Numbered from the stretch's first letter, positions 34,817 through 44,501 are shown. The stretch is DNA of 64,000 nt from Acinetobacter sp. LoGeW2-3 (GCF_002688565.1 NZ_CP024011.1:2542001-2606000), one strand, 5' to 3'. A program made the numbers and translations. Notes: a model not told the origin generated them from the sequence alone.

Positions 34817-36073
34817 TTAAGTGATAATTGGAGAAGAAGGCGCTGTAAATGCTTCTTTAAAATCGCTGCCCGAAGGTGCCTGATACACTTTCAGACCGAA
34901 TTCCGGAATAATCGCCAGTACATGATCCATGATGTCAGACTGAATATTTTCATACTCTGTCCATACCGTGGTATTGGTAAAGGCATAGATTTCCAGGGGC
35001 AAACCTTCACTAGTCGGTTGGAGTTGACGCACCATTAGAGAAAAGTTTTTAGCAATACCAGGATGTTGTTGCAGGTAAAACTCCAGATAGGCACGAAAGG
35101 TGCCTAAATTGGTTAGACGGCGCTGGTTATATTGTGAATGATGCTGCAGTTGCTGGTTAAATTTAACCAGTTCTTCAGTCTTGGTATTCAGGTAATGATC
35201 GAGCAGAATGAAGTTTTTCAGTTTGGTTTGTTCTTCCTCAGTCATAAAATGTACGCTGCTTTGATCAATATGAATCGAACGTTTAATACGACGTGCACCG
35301 GCTTCCTGCATCCCTCGCCAGTTTTTGAAAGTATCAGTCACCAGTTTATTGGTTGGAATAGTGGTAACCGTCTTATCAAAGTTTTGCACGGTCACAGTAT
35401 GTAATGACATATCAATCACATCACCATCGGCATTCAGCGAAGGCATTTCGATCCAGTCGCCAATGCGTACCATGTCATAAGATGAAATTTGTACCGAAGC
35501 CACCAGAGACAAAATGGTATTTTGAAATACCAACATCAGTACAGCAGCCATCGCACCAAAACCAGCCAGCAAGGTAAATACATCCTTTTTCAGGAAAGTC
35601 CCCAGAATCATTAAACCGCAGACGATAAAAATCAGCAGTTTAACCAGCTGCAAATAGCCTTTAATCGGCTTATTGCGTGATTTAGGATTACGCTGATAAA
35701 TCAGATTGAAAATATTCAGTAATTCACCCAATGCCAAAGCAATGGTCAGGAAAATAAAGGCCTGCGCGCCCATTTGTACAAAGGTCTGAACTTTGTCTGA
35801 TAAGTGCGGCACGGTAACGATGCCATTCATGATCACGATAGCCGGTACGATATTGGCAATCCGACGAATGACGCTGTGTTCAGCAAAGATTGTATTGTTG
35901 GCAAAAGACAGCTTGGAAATCAGTTTACGAATTCCGCGAACAACCACTTGTTTGGCAAACAGATTGGCGATAAATGCCAGTACAAGAACAATGCTTAAGG
36001 AAGACAGCATTTCCAACCAGGGATATTGATCCGCCCAATCTTGAATGTTCCGAATAAAACTAAACTGTTCCAA
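34817..36073 (-). CDS. MscS-family mechanosensitive channel (YbdG/MscM-like)
   Basis: A 418-residue inner-membrane channel that releases solutes on osmotic downshock. About five hydrophobic helices are visible (20-40, 72-92, 98-118, 143-160, 163-190). The pore-lining helix region (FTLLAGFGAMAAVLMLVFQNTILSLVASVQI) is followed by the MscS beta-domain (YDMVRIGDWIEMPSLNADGDVIDMSLHTVTVQNFDKTVTTIPTNKL-type sequence) and a long C-terminal domain including HFMTEEEQTKL. Length and the WRGMQEAGARRIKRS segment match the YbdG branch rather than the short MscS. Monocistronic, with its own terminator. Confidence 0.88.
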   Translation of the reverse strand: MEQFSFIRNIQDWADQYPWLEMLSSLSIVLVLAFIANLFAKQVVVRGIRKLISKLSFANNTIFAEHSVIRRIANIVPAIVIMNGIVTVPHLSDKVQTFVQMGAQAFIFLTIALALGELLNIFNLIYQRNPKSRNKPIKGYLQLVKLLIFIVCGLMILGTFLKKDVFTLLAGFGAMAAVLMLVFQNTILSLVASVQISSYDMVRIGDWIEMPSLNADGDVIDMSLHTVTVQNFDKTVTTIPTNKLVTDTFKNWRGMQEAGARRIKRSIHIDQSSVHFMTEEEQTKLKNFILLDHYLNTKTEELVKFNQQLQHHSQYNQRRLTNLGTFRAYLEFYLQQHPGIAKNFSLMVRQLQPTSEGLPLEIYAFTNTTVWTEYENIQSDIMDHVLAIIPEFGLKVYQAPSGSDFKEAFTAPSSPIIT

Positions 36074-36432
36074 CTGATCTTTCTCTTGAATATAAAAATT
36101 CCATACAGTTTATATGCTTAGTGATTATTTATTAACCTTGGATAACGTTTTAAAACATATCTTTCTTAGTGAAGTATTTTGATCCATCAATATTATTCTT
36201 ATAAAAAGAGATAGAAATGGGTAGAGCATCAGGTTCTATTGTTTAGAGATTTATTAATCAGCGATCAGGCTGATGCTTTGCTTAACGCATCAAGAATCTC
36301 TTTAAAGATAATAATTACATCAGGCGAACATGAGACTTTATCGGCATTTTATGGCAGCTCATAAGTAGCCCAGCTATGATACAGAGGAATATCTAAAGAT
36401 CACCCTCCTACAAGAATACCAAGGGGCGAATC
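36074..36432. other. Gene-free stretch between the channel gene and a lipoprotein gene
   Basis: 359 bases with divergent promoters expected. On the minus strand a short open stretch ends in FKEILDALSKASA with a stop at about 36260; it is interrupted by another stop about 22 codons upstream, so it may be the debris of a lost gene or chance. Confidence 0.4.
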
Positions 36433-37206
36433 ATGCAAAAACAGTTAGCAATTATTAGTCTAGCCTTGGTGCTGAATGCCTGCGGTGATGGCAATGATGA
36501 TATTTTTAGAGGTGTAGATGGATCATCTTCGAGCCGGTTAATGGGTATTTATAACGGCAGTTTGACAGATGGGAATCTGAGCCAACGCTCAATATTGGGC
36601 GTGATTGAGAAAAACAGTAATTTCTGGTTATTGTATTCACCGCCCGGTAGTGATGGTTATACGGGTATCATGCATGGGCGTTTTTCTTTATCGGGTAATA
36701 CCGTTAGTGCTTCTGATATTCGAGACTATAATTTTGCGCTGAATCAAATTGCCAGTGTAGCGTTAAATGGTACCTATACAGCGGACAGAAACCTGCAGGG
36801 TAATCTTAATAATGTAGCTAATCAGCCTTTTAACCTTATTTATAACGTTAATTTTAGTCGTGACAATACAAGTATATCCAGCCTTGTAGGAAGTTATAGT
36901 GGTCGAACCACGACTTTATCCAATGATGTCGTTACTGCGGTCAATATTAGTAGCAGCGGAGTGATTACAGGAACTGTCGGGAATCAGGAGCCGTGCGCAT
37001 TTGCAGGAAGAGTGAGCACGGAAAATAATGCGCCATATTATACTATCAACCTAGTTTTTACAGATTCTGCGAGTTCCAGTTGTCTGAACGGGACACAGGA
37101 AGTTAATGGCATTCTGCTGAGCCAGAGTCAACAAGAAAGGCAAACCATTTATATCCTTGCAGAAAACACTGATCAACGGGATGCAGTCTTGTTCATTGGA
37201 GAATAG
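36433..37206 (+). CDS. Putative lipoprotein with two beta-rich repeats, unknown function
   Basis: A 257-residue protein with a lipoprotein signal peptide ending LVLNAC (Cys17). The mature part is rich in Ser, Asn, Gly and Thr and appears to contain two related units, each starting with a Leu/Val-(M)G-x-Y-x-G turn (LMGIYNGSLTDGN near 36; LVGSYSGRTTTLS near 155) and continuing with strands and a Gly-containing turn (SLSGNTVSA; ISSSGVITGTVG). The pattern suggests an outer-membrane or periplasmic small beta-barrel protein. Two Cys near the C-terminal half (EPCAFAG, SSCLNG) may pair. The family is not recognised. Monocistronic. Confidence 0.72.
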   Translation: MQKQLAIISLALVLNACGDGNDDIFRGVDGSSSSRLMGIYNGSLTDGNLSQRSILGVIEKNSNFWLLYSPPGSDGYTGIMHGRFSLSGNTVSASDIRDYNFALNQIASVALNGTYTADRNLQGNLNNVANQPFNLIYNVNFSRDNTSISSLVGSYSGRTTTLSNDVVTAVNISSSGVITGTVGNQEPCAFAGRVSTENNAPYYTINLVFTDSASSSCLNGTQEVNGILLSQSQQERQTIYILAENTDQRDAVLFIGE

Positions 37207-37240
37207 AATCTAAACTAATAATCAGAAAAGTTTTTAGAAA

Positions 37241-37262
37241 AGCGCCTATGGGTGCTTTTTCT
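37241..37262 (+). terminator. Terminator after the lipoprotein gene
   Basis: AGCGCC / GGTGCT stem (one G-T pair), 4-base loop, followed by TTTTTCTTTTT. Confidence 0.72.
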
Positions 37263-37373
37263 TTTTCAGATTTCAATGAATTTTGACTTTTTAAGTGAAA
37301 TCGTTCATTTTAAAACCATAATTATTTTAAGTATTTAATGCAATCTTTTTAAATTAAAAATGGGGAAATAAAT

Positions 37374-38021
37374 ATGACGATTTTTGTGGTGACCAGCCCG
37401 AAACGAGGTTCAGGTAAAAGTACCTTAGCGATGAACCTGACAGAATATCTACGTTTGCAGGGCAGCACCTTGTATATTGACACTGATGACAACAAGCAGA
37501 ATTTTGAATGGGTAGCGTTACATCGTAAAGGTTTTGGCTTTGAACATATCTCTTTAAAAGACCATCCAGATGAGTTGGCGCATCGTATTGAAAAAGCAAA
37601 ATCTCAATATGATGATATCGTCATTGATATCGCTGGGCATGATACTTACGCATTACGCTCGGTGCTGCTGCAAGCAGATAAACTGATTATTCCTTTATCA
37701 GTAGATGCTGAAGATCAGGAGATGTATAGCGAGATGCTGCAGCTGGCAATTAGCGTTTCACAGTTCAACACTCGGTTAAAGGTATATGGGATGCTGATGC
37801 GTGCACCACAGCAGATTGAAATAGAGCAGATGGCAGCGAATCAGAATTTACTTAAAGACATTCCAGGCGCACATTTTCTAAATACTATTATTTATGAGGA
37901 TGAAGCTTTCGACGAAGCTAAGTATTTAGGACGCAGCATCTGGGAGCATTCGCCTGAGCAAGGGCAACGCTTTGATCAATTTATTCAGGAGCTGATGGCG
38001 GATACAATGCAGCCAGTTTGA
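37374..38021 (+). CDS. Orphan ParA/MinD-type ATPase
   Basis: A 215-residue deviant Walker A ATPase. The P-loop TSPKRGSGKST (7-17) has the signature Lys before the GSGKST, Walker A' is LYIDTDDNKQ (about 33-42), and the switch/Walker B region IVIDIAGHDT lies near 80-89. There is no N-terminal DNA-binding domain and no parB-like gene beside it, so it is not a plasmid or chromosomal partition locus. Orphan ParA proteins position chemoreceptor arrays, pili or other cargo, and the short MipZ/ParA-like form fits that. It is flanked by a lipoprotein gene and a DUF2058 gene, and shares a terminator with the latter. Confidence 0.85.
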   Translation: MTIFVVTSPKRGSGKSTLAMNLTEYLRLQGSTLYIDTDDNKQNFEWVALHRKGFGFEHISLKDHPDELAHRIEKAKSQYDDIVIDIAGHDTYALRSVLLQADKLIIPLSVDAEDQEMYSEMLQLAISVSQFNTRLKVYGMLMRAPQQIEIEQMAANQNLLKDIPGAHFLNTIIYEDEAFDEAKYLGRSIWEHSPEQGQRFDQFIQELMADTMQPV

Positions 38022-38055
38022 TTTTTTACCTCGAATTATTATTTTAATCGACATT

Positions 38056-38083
38056 AAAAAAGCTCCCGATCTGGGAGCTTTTT
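38056..38083. terminator. Bidirectional terminator between parA-like and DUF2058 genes
   Basis: AAAAGCTCCC / GGGAGCTTTT with a 5-base loop, A-rich before and T-rich after, between converging stop codons. Confidence 0.88.
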
Positions 38084-38094
38084 GTTTTAACGGA

Positions 38095-38631
38095 TTACCA
38101 CATCAGGTCATCAGGAATCACATAAGCTGCATATGGATCTTCTTCATCGGTGGTTTGTTCATTCTTCTCAGAATTATTGACGATGATAAAGCCTTCCATT
38201 TTGGCATTGATACGGTCTGCCAGTGCTTTAGGCAGGAAAGCATAGCTTTCATTTTCGCGGGCAATCACCAGGCTGCCTGCAACGAGGGCATTATAAATTT
38301 GCTGATTCAGATAAACTTTCTTGATTTTTGAATCATCAATAAACTGATAGGAAATTTCGCCGTCGGTATCACGAATTTTATGCTGATTGATCATTTGCAT
38401 GATAGACGCTTTAAGTTCTTTCTCTTGTAATGCTGCTTTTTTCTCTTGCTCAATCGCCTGATCTTTAGCTAGCTTTTCCTGTTTGGCTTTTTCGATTTGT
38501 GCCTTGATTTCAGCTTCGCTGCTATCACCAGTGCGCTTTTCATGTACGGCCTGTTTCGACAGTTTTTTTGCTTTCTTATTATCGACCAGACCTGCCTTTA
38601 ACAATTGTGCCTGTAATGCGTTTTTAACCAT
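38095..38631 (-). CDS. DUF2058 family protein (YaiL-like)
   Basis: A 178-residue charged cytosolic protein. The N-terminus (NALQAQLLKAGLVDNKKAKKLSKQAVHEKR) is the DUF2058 signature; residues 35-75 form a Lys/Glu-rich helix of coiled-coil character, and the C-terminal part (YQFIDDSKIKKVYLNQQIYNALVAGSLVIAR, then YAFLPKALADRI) is a small globular domain. The family is described only as a possible nucleic-acid-associated regulator; function is unknown. It lies 16 bases upstream of nothing functional on its strand except the DUF1275 gene before it, which may be in the same operon. Confidence 0.85.
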   Translation of the reverse strand: MVKNALQAQLLKAGLVDNKKAKKLSKQAVHEKRTGDSSEAEIKAQIEKAKQEKLAKDQAIEQEKKAALQEKELKASIMQMINQHKIRDTDGEISYQFIDDSKIKKVYLNQQIYNALVAGSLVIARENESYAFLPKALADRINAKMEGFIIVNNSEKNEQTTDEEDPYAAYVIPDDLMW

Positions 38632-38647
38632 GAGAATTTCCAGAAAA

Positions 38648-39322
38648 TTAATGCTGTAAGTGTCGATAACGTAAATAGATGATCCAGTAAATCAGACTTA
38701 GACTAAGGCTGAGTGCTGCCGGGATCAGGAATGCGTTTAATTTTAAAGAAGGATAAATCCAGCTGGCAAGCACACCGCCAATTAAAAATCCGATCAAGAT
38801 TAGCAAATGCAGGATAGTACGCCGGGATTCAACCTCCAGTCCACGCAACTTGTAGCCTAATGACAGTCCTAGATCGGTCAATACACCGGATAAATGCGTA
38901 GTACGGATAATCGTACCTTTATAGTGGCTGACCATGGCATTTTGCACACCCATGGCTGTACACGCCCAAAGCAGACCATAACGAGGAAAATAAGGCAGTA
39001 ATACCCAGCTCAGCAGAATAAAAAAAGCCACCAAGCTAAGCGGATAGCCATAAAGGCGTCCTAGCTGAAAGTGGCTATTTCCCAGAATGAGTCCGCTGTA
39101 CATTGAGCCAATGACATAACATGCCGTCACCAGAACCAGATACACAATATGATTCGGTTCCCAATTTACCAGTGCCATCGCTAGCATGCTGACATTGCCG
39201 GTCATATGGGAAACGGATTGGTGCAGGACGGTGATCAGACCGAGTACATTAATCATGCCGGCATTCACGGCAAGAAAAAATGCACCCAGTTGAACCCAGA
39301 TGGGTAAACGCTGTAATGGCAT
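38648..39322 (-). CDS. DUF1275 (YoaK-type) membrane protein
   Basis: A 224-residue integral membrane protein with about six hydrophobic helices. The N-terminal FFLAVNAGMINVLGLITVLHQSVSHMTGN and the central GVQNAMVSHYKGTIIRTTHLSGVLTDLG are the DUF1275 hallmarks (the SHMTGN and TTHLTG-like motifs). The family's substrate is unknown; transport is likely. It is 16 bases upstream of the DUF2058 gene in the direction of transcription and 47 bases downstream of sstT, all on the minus strand, so the three could share transcripts. Confidence 0.87.
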   Translation of the reverse strand: MPLQRLPIWVQLGAFFLAVNAGMINVLGLITVLHQSVSHMTGNVSMLAMALVNWEPNHIVYLVLVTACYVIGSMYSGLILGNSHFQLGRLYGYPLSLVAFFILLSWVLLPYFPRYGLLWACTAMGVQNAMVSHYKGTIIRTTHLSGVLTDLGLSLGYKLRGLEVESRRTILHLLILIGFLIGGVLASWIYPSLKLNAFLIPAALSLSLSLIYWIIYLRYRHLQH

Positions 39323-39369
39323 AACAACTCAACATCTAATGACAAAAATATTGAATTATCAATATAAGA

Positions 39370-40566
39370 TCAATTAGATGCGCGGTCTACAGCTGTTGTA
39401 AATAAAACGTCAGTTGATGAGTTGAGTGCAGTTTCAGTTGAATCCTGCAATACGCTGATCACCATACCAATAGCAACGACTTGCATTGCGATATCAGAAG
39501 AAATACCGAACAGGCCACATGCCACAGGAATTAACAGTAATGAACCGCCAGCGACACCTGAAGCACCACATGCAGATACAGTCGCCACCACAGACAGAAT
39601 GATCATAGTGGTGAAATCAACATTGATGCCCAGTGTATTTACAGCTGCGAGAGACAATACAGTGATGGTCACAGATGCGCCAGCCATGTTGATGGCTGCA
39701 CCCAGTGGAATCGCGACACTTGAAGTTGATTCAGACACACCTAGGCGTTTCGCAAGATCCATATTCACCGGAATATTTGCAGCTGAACTACGGGTAAAGA
39801 ATGCCGTAATGCCACTTTCGCGTAAGCAGGTAAATACCAGTGGATAAGGATTAGCACGTGTCACTAAAGCAACAAGCAATGGGTTGATCACGAGTGCAAC
39901 AAAAGCCATCGTACCGAGCAATACTGCGAGTAAATGGCCGTAGCTTTCCAGCGTTTCCAGACCTGCTTCCGCAAAAGTAACCGCTACCAGACCAAAAATA
40001 CCCACAGGTGCAAAGCTAATCACCAGACGAATTACATAGTTAATGGCATTCGCTGCATCATTTAAAACGGTTTTTGTAGTTTCAGATGCATGGCGGAAAG
40101 CAATACCTAATGCGACTGACCAAGCCAGAATACCAATAAAGTTCGCTTCAGAGATGGCAACAACCGGGTTAGAAACAAAGCTGAGCAGCAGATTTTTCAA
40201 GATTTCACTTAAGCTGCCTGGTGGCTGTAAGTCACCTTGCGCGGCAACGTCCAGGAACAGCGTACTTGGAAACACGATGCTGGCAACTACAGCACTGACT
40301 GCAGCTAGGAACATGCCAATCGCATACAAGTACATAATCGGACGCATACGGGAGTTGCCTTGACCAACTTTAAAGTTAGCAATGGAAGCCAGGACTAAAA
40401 TGAAAACCAGGATAGGCGCGACAGATTTAAGCGCTTTAATAAACAGGTCGCCTAGCAGGCTGAGGTAGGGCGCATATTCTGGAAAAACCAGCGCGACACC
40501 AACACCAAGAATAATGGCGATGATGATTCGGGAGACTAAACTCATACGCGAAAGGGCAGAAAACAT
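39370..40566 (-). CDS. sstT: Serine/threonine:sodium symporter
   Basis: A 398-residue DAACS-family inner-membrane carrier importing Ser and Thr with sodium. Family marks are the hydrophobic N-terminus with [19 protein letters not shown], the segment [41 protein letters not shown] (the Ser-rich hairpin and substrate/sodium site, about 270-310) and [23 protein letters not shown] near 340. Length and sequence match SstT rather than the glutamate carrier GltP. No regulator is adjacent. A 310-base gene-free stretch precedes it. Confidence 0.93.
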   Translation of the reverse strand: MFSALSRMSLVSRIIIAIILGVGVALVFPEYAPYLSLLGDLFIKALKSVAPILVFILVLASIANFKVGQGNSRMRPIMYLYAIGMFLAAVSAVVASIVFPSTLFLDVAAQGDLQPPGSLSEILKNLLLSFVSNPVVAISEANFIGILAWSVALGIAFRHASETTKTVLNDAANAINYVIRLVISFAPVGIFGLVAVTFAEAGLETLESYGHLLAVLLGTMAFVALVINPLLVALVTRANPYPLVFTCLRESGITAFFTRSSAANIPVNMDLAKRLGVSESTSSVAIPLGAAINMAGASVTITVLSLAAVNTLGINVDFTTMIILSVVATVSACGASGVAGGSLLLIPVACGLFGISSDIAMQVVAIGMVISVLQDSTETALNSSTDVLFTTAVDRASN

Positions 40567-40876
40567 AAGGTTGCCTTGTGTAAATTACGAGGGCTAAATG
40601 CGGAAAAAATTTGCGTTATTTTATACTTAAAATTCTATGTGCTTAAAATATATTTTTAGTTTAAATATAAGTTTATGAAAATAAATAATAATTACAGAAA
40701 ACCAAATCATTTATTTGTCTATATTTTACTCAAAATCAGGTCATAAACAAAATTTTAAGATGAAAATGTATATGCCATATTTTCTATAAAAATGCTTTAA
40801 GAAAAAGAATCAATTCTGTTGATATTTGTAGAGACTTTCTGATTTGATCCTTTCATTTTAATAGTTGTCAAAAGAC
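40567..40876. other. A+T-rich gene-free stretch upstream of sstT
   Basis: 310 bases of strongly A+T-rich sequence between two minus-strand genes. No coding frame and no hairpin terminator for the SulP gene was recognised; it should hold the sstT promoter. Confidence 0.5.
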
Positions 40877-42628
40877 TTAAATAGAATAGTCCTTAGTGCG
40901 ATCGCTAAACAGATCCGGAGATAAATCCCGAATCGCCTGATAATGGGTCAGATAAATCCGTCCACTAAGATGCTTGAGCAATTTGGATTCCTGTAAGCGA
41001 TCCATGACGGGTCCTTTAACTTCAGCAAAGTGCAGACGGATATGGAGCTTAGACAGCTCGGTATTAATATCTTCCAACATTTCTAAAGCGCTCAGATCAA
41101 TATCGCTAATACTTGAACAATTCAGGATCACATGTTCAAGCTGTTCTTTGCCACTGACTGCATTAATCAAAAAACCCTTAAAGGCATTGGCATTCAGGAA
41201 AGTCAAGTTTTCATCAATACGCAGGGAAAGCACTTGATCCGAAGTTAGTACCTGATGGCGCTGTACGTTACGGAAATGTTGCGTACCTTCAATCAGACCG
41301 ACTACCGCGATATGCGGACGGCTAATACGCCAAAGCATCAGCACAAAGGTAGAAATAATCCCGATGATCAAACCGGTCGAAATATCAATCAGCACCACGC
41401 CAAAGAAGGTCACCCACATGGCAATACCGTCTGCTTTAGAATAACGCCAGGCATTCATAAAGGGCTGGAAGTCGACCAGCTTCCAGATCGACACGATGAT
41501 CGTCGCTGCAAGAATTGCAAGCGGTAGATCTTCAAAAAAACCGGTAAAGAACAGGCTGACGATAATAATCAGCAGGGAGGACAGCACACCCGCCATTGGT
41601 GTTCTGGCACCAGCATCAGCATTCACCACGGTCCGCGATAAGCTGCCGGTGACTGGAAAGGCAGAACTAATGCCAGCACTGATGTTGGCAATGCCTAGTG
41701 CAATCAGTTCCTGATTACTATTGAGTTGACTACGTTGTTGCAACGCTGTTGCCTGAGCAATCGAGAGTGACTCCACAAAGCTGATCATAGCAATCATGGT
41801 CGCACCAGGAAGTAAGGTCATGACCAGTTCCCAGTTCCAGTGCGGAAAACTTAAGGGCGGAAAGCCGGAAGGAATCGCACCAACGGTTTTAATGCCTTCA
41901 GTCTGCAGGTTTAAATACACCACAGCAACAATACCTAAAGCGACCAGCATTAGCGGTACAGCACGTACCAAAAAATCCGTTGATCCAATCCGGCTTTGGA
42001 CTGCCTGAGATTTGAGAATTTTCGGAATATAGATTAGCAAGCCAATAGACAGTAGCCCAAAGACAAGGCTTGGCCAGTGAATCAAATGGATATATTCAAG
42101 CAGGCTAAGCACAAACTGCTGAAGGTTATTGGCCTGTAAGGGCACATCGACCAGAAACTTAAACTGGCCAATGGCAATCAAGAGAGCAGAAGCGATGATA
42201 AAACTCTGAATCACCGGATGGCTGATCAGCTGAATCAGGAAGCCAAAACGTAGCAAGCCTAATAATAGGGAAATAATACCGACCATCAGAGCTAATAAGG
42301 TGGCGGCTTCGATATAGACTGGCGAACCGACTTCAAACAACGGATTCAGCGTAGCAAAGGTCATCATGGAAATGATGGCTACAGGACCAATTGACAAGGT
42401 ACTGCTACTGCCCAGCATGGCGTATAGAATCATCGGCAGGATGCTGGCATACAACCCCATGATCGGCGGCAATCCGGCCAACATGGCATAAGCCATGCCT
42501 TGTGGTACCAGCATGGCGACTACAATCAACGAAGCCAGTACATCGGACTTGAATTTAACCGGACTATAATGGCTTAACCATGACCAGGCCGGTAATAATT
42601 GCAGTAGTTTTGGCTTCGAATTGGACAT
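40877..42628 (-). CDS. SulP family anion transporter with STAS domain
   Basis: A 583-residue inner-membrane carrier of the SLC26/SulP family. The N-terminal signature VASLIVVAMLVPQGMAYAMLAGLPPIMGLYAS (about 30-62) and GPVAIISMM are conserved, about ten to fourteen hydrophobic segments follow, and residues about 455-560 form the cytosolic STAS domain (LRIDENLTFLNANAFKGFL; ILNCSSISDIDLSALEMLEDI). Substrates in bacteria include sulfate, bicarbonate, fumarate and others. Sulfate is suggested by the nearby cysK and thiol-sensor-like regulator but not proven. The ArsR gene lies 201 bases upstream on the same strand. Confidence 0.88.
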   Translation of the reverse strand: MSNSKPKLLQLLPAWSWLSHYSPVKFKSDVLASLIVVAMLVPQGMAYAMLAGLPPIMGLYASILPMILYAMLGSSSTLSIGPVAIISMMTFATLNPLFEVGSPVYIEAATLLALMVGIISLLLGLLRFGFLIQLISHPVIQSFIIASALLIAIGQFKFLVDVPLQANNLQQFVLSLLEYIHLIHWPSLVFGLLSIGLLIYIPKILKSQAVQSRIGSTDFLVRAVPLMLVALGIVAVVYLNLQTEGIKTVGAIPSGFPPLSFPHWNWELVMTLLPGATMIAMISFVESLSIAQATALQQRSQLNSNQELIALGIANISAGISSAFPVTGSLSRTVVNADAGARTPMAGVLSSLLIIIVSLFFTGFFEDLPLAILAATIIVSIWKLVDFQPFMNAWRYSKADGIAMWVTFFGVVLIDISTGLIIGIISTFVLMLWRISRPHIAVVGLIEGTQHFRNVQRHQVLTSDQVLSLRIDENLTFLNANAFKGFLINAVSGKEQLEHVILNCSSISDIDLSALEMLEDINTELSKLHIRLHFAEVKGPVMDRLQESKLLKHLSGRIYLTHYQAIRDLSPDLFSDRTKDYSI

Positions 42629-42829
42629 ATAAGAGTCTAAATCACAAATATAGATATATTATGCATATTTTCTGCTAAGAAATCATGGCTTAAAGTAGCC
42701 CTTGATCAACCCTCATGCAAAAAATGATCTGACCAGACCTTAGCATCACTTAGTTATAAAAGGGATTATCTGAATCTGAAAGACAATCCCCAAAGACTAA
42801 GGTAGAAGTTTAGACTCTAGATGAAATGC

Positions 42830-43141
42830 TTAAGCTTTTACACAGTAAAGTTGATATAGCGTATTCAGGATCACCACCAGATTTTGATCTTTAATGGAAT
42901 AGAAAATTTGCTTGCCATCGCGGCGGGTACTGACCACATCACTTTTACGTAACATCATCAGTTGTTGGGAAAGTGTAGGTTGCTGGATATGGGTAAGGTT
43001 TTCGATTTGGGAAACGTTAAGTTCAGCCTGGGAAAGATGACATAGGATGATAAGACGGTCAGTGTTTGCAAGAGATTTCAGGATGCCAACCACCTGATCA
43101 GCTGAATCACGCATGGTGGTGATTTCAAGATCGGTATTCAT
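42830..43141 (-). CDS. ArsR-family regulator, BigR/SqrR-like persulfide-sensor type
   Basis: A 103-residue winged-helix repressor with LKSLANTDRLIILCHLSQAELNVSQIENLT and the recognition helix QQPTLSQQLMMLRKSDVVSTRRDGKQIFYSI. There is no metal-site CVC motif. It has two Cys, one in IILCHL (about residue 34) and one near the C-terminus (YQLYC, about 100). These are the same two positions that form the sulfur-responsive pair in BigR, SqrR and YgaV. A repressor relieved by persulfides or other reactive sulfur is therefore the best hypothesis. It sits between a SulP transporter and cysK, in keeping with sulfur metabolism. Confidence 0.85.
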   Translation of the reverse strand: MNTDLEITTMRDSADQVVGILKSLANTDRLIILCHLSQAELNVSQIENLTHIQQPTLSQQLMMLRKSDVVSTRRDGKQIFYSIKDQNLVVILNTLYQLYCVKA

Positions 43142-43176
43142 TCAGAATGTCCATAGAGATAAAATACAGCGCGAAC

Positions 43177-43206
43177 GATTATAAAGGTCTGAAAGCCTTA
43201 TAAATC
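43177..43206. promoter_or_regulatory. Possible operator: imperfect inverted repeat upstream of the ArsR gene
   Basis: GATTATAAAGG (43177-43187) and CCTTATAAATC (43196-43206) form an imperfect inverted repeat separated by 8 bases, 35 bases upstream of the ArsR start. It could serve autoregulation. The symmetry is not exact. Confidence 0.35.
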
Positions 43207-43424
43207 GGTAAAAGTCACTTATTTCTATGGCTTTTTGTGAATTAAAATATCAATAAAAATTATATATTTGCCATTGAATAATCAGTTATTTTTATTGCAT
43301 ATTAATGACTTATACAGCAGTTGATTTGCCATAATAGAGTGCAGATTCCACTATCTTCTACAAAATCCGGAAATACTTGTATGATGATAGTGCAATTCGA
43401 GCTAATAACATCAGGGATATTCTA

Positions 43425-44423
43425 ATGAGTACAGATTCAGCATTTCCTACTCCCAACAACTTGGGAATAGCGGTTTACAGCAACAATGCAGAAGCAATTG
43501 GCAATACACCGCTTGTACGCATTAACCGTGCAATCACAGGCGAGGCGACTGTACTCGCGAAGGTTGAAAGCCGTAACCCGGCATTTTCGGTGAAATGTCG
43601 TATCGGAGCAGCACTGATCGCAGACGCTGAAAAATCTGGCAAATTAAAACCAGGTATGCACATTGTTGAGCCAACCAGCGGTAATACTGGTATTGCGCTG
43701 GCGTTTGTTGCTGCAGCAAAAGGCTACCCATTAACATTGACTATGCCAGCCAGCATGAGTGTTGAACGTCGTAAAGTGGTAAAAGCCTTTGGTGCGAATC
43801 TGATTCTGACTGAACCAGCGAAAGGCATGAAAGGCGCAGTCGATGAAGCAGTTCGTCTGGTAACTGAACAGCCTGAAACATATTTCTTGCCACAACAGTT
43901 TGAAAATCCAGCTAACCCGAAAATTCACGAAGAGACCACAGGTCCTGAAATCTGGGAAGCGACTGGCGGTAAGGTCGATATTCTGGTAGCGGGTGTAGGT
44001 ACTGGCGGTACCATTTCTGGTATTTCACGTTACTTCGAAAAAGTACGTAACCAGCCGATCTACTCGGTAGCTGTTGAACCAGCTGAGTCACCAATTATTG
44101 GTCAGGCGAAACGCGGTGAAAATCTGACACCTGGACCACACAAAATCCAGGGGATCGGTGCCAACTTCATTCCGGGTAACCTCGATTTGGATTTGGTTGA
44201 TGAAGTGATCGCGATCGAAAGTGGCGAAGCAGTAGAATGGGCACGTAAAACTGCATCTCAGGAAGGCATCTTGGTCGGTATCTCAAGTGGTGCGGCAATG
44301 GCGGCAGCAGCAAAACTAGCTGCTCGTCCAGAAAATGCAGGCAAAAACATTGTGGTGATCCTGCCAGACGGTGGTGAACGCTATCTATCTTCAATATTGT
44401 TTGAAGATATTTCTGCGGAATAA
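43425..44423 (+). CDS. cysK: Cysteine synthase A (O-acetylserine sulfhydrylase)
   Basis: PLP enzyme making cysteine from O-acetylserine and sulfide; about 332 residues. [12 protein letters not shown] contains the PLP Lys; [19 protein letters not shown] binds the substrate carboxylate; [15 protein letters not shown] binds the PLP phosphate; [14 protein letters not shown] carries the Ser contacting the pyridine nitrogen. The start at 43425 ([12 protein letters not shown]) has AGGGA eight bases upstream; the open frame begins earlier at a TTG (43377) without such a site. It is transcribed away from the BigR-like repressor and is monocistronic with a terminator. Confidence 0.93.
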   Translation: MSTDSAFPTPNNLGIAVYSNNAEAIGNTPLVRINRAITGEATVLAKVESRNPAFSVKCRIGAALIADAEKSGKLKPGMHIVEPTSGNTGIALAFVAAAKGYPLTLTMPASMSVERRKVVKAFGANLILTEPAKGMKGAVDEAVRLVTEQPETYFLPQQFENPANPKIHEETTGPEIWEATGGKVDILVAGVGTGGTISGISRYFEKVRNQPIYSVAVEPAESPIIGQAKRGENLTPGPHKIQGIGANFIPGNLDLDLVDEVIAIESGEAVEWARKTASQEGILVGISSGAAMAAAAKLAARPENAGKNIVVILPDGGERYLSSILFEDISAE

Positions 44424-44450
44424 TTCTTAGTAATTATTCAGTAGTACAGC

Positions 44451-44483
44451 AAAAAGCCTGGATCTGTGATTCGGGCTTTTTTT
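44451..44483 (+). terminator. Rho-independent terminator of cysK
   Basis: AAAGCCTG / CGGGCTTT stem (one T-G pair), 11-base loop, followed by a run of T. Confidence 0.78.
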
Positions 44484-44501
44484 ATTTTCATTGTTAAATA
44501 C

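Noticed and set aside
36240..36330. Minus-strand coding remnant ending FKEILDALSKASA
   Set aside because: Only about 22 codons are open before an upstream stop; too little to support a gene or family.
37374..38021. Plasmid partition locus
   Set aside because: No parB or centromere-like repeats adjoin, and the neighbours are ordinary chromosomal genes.
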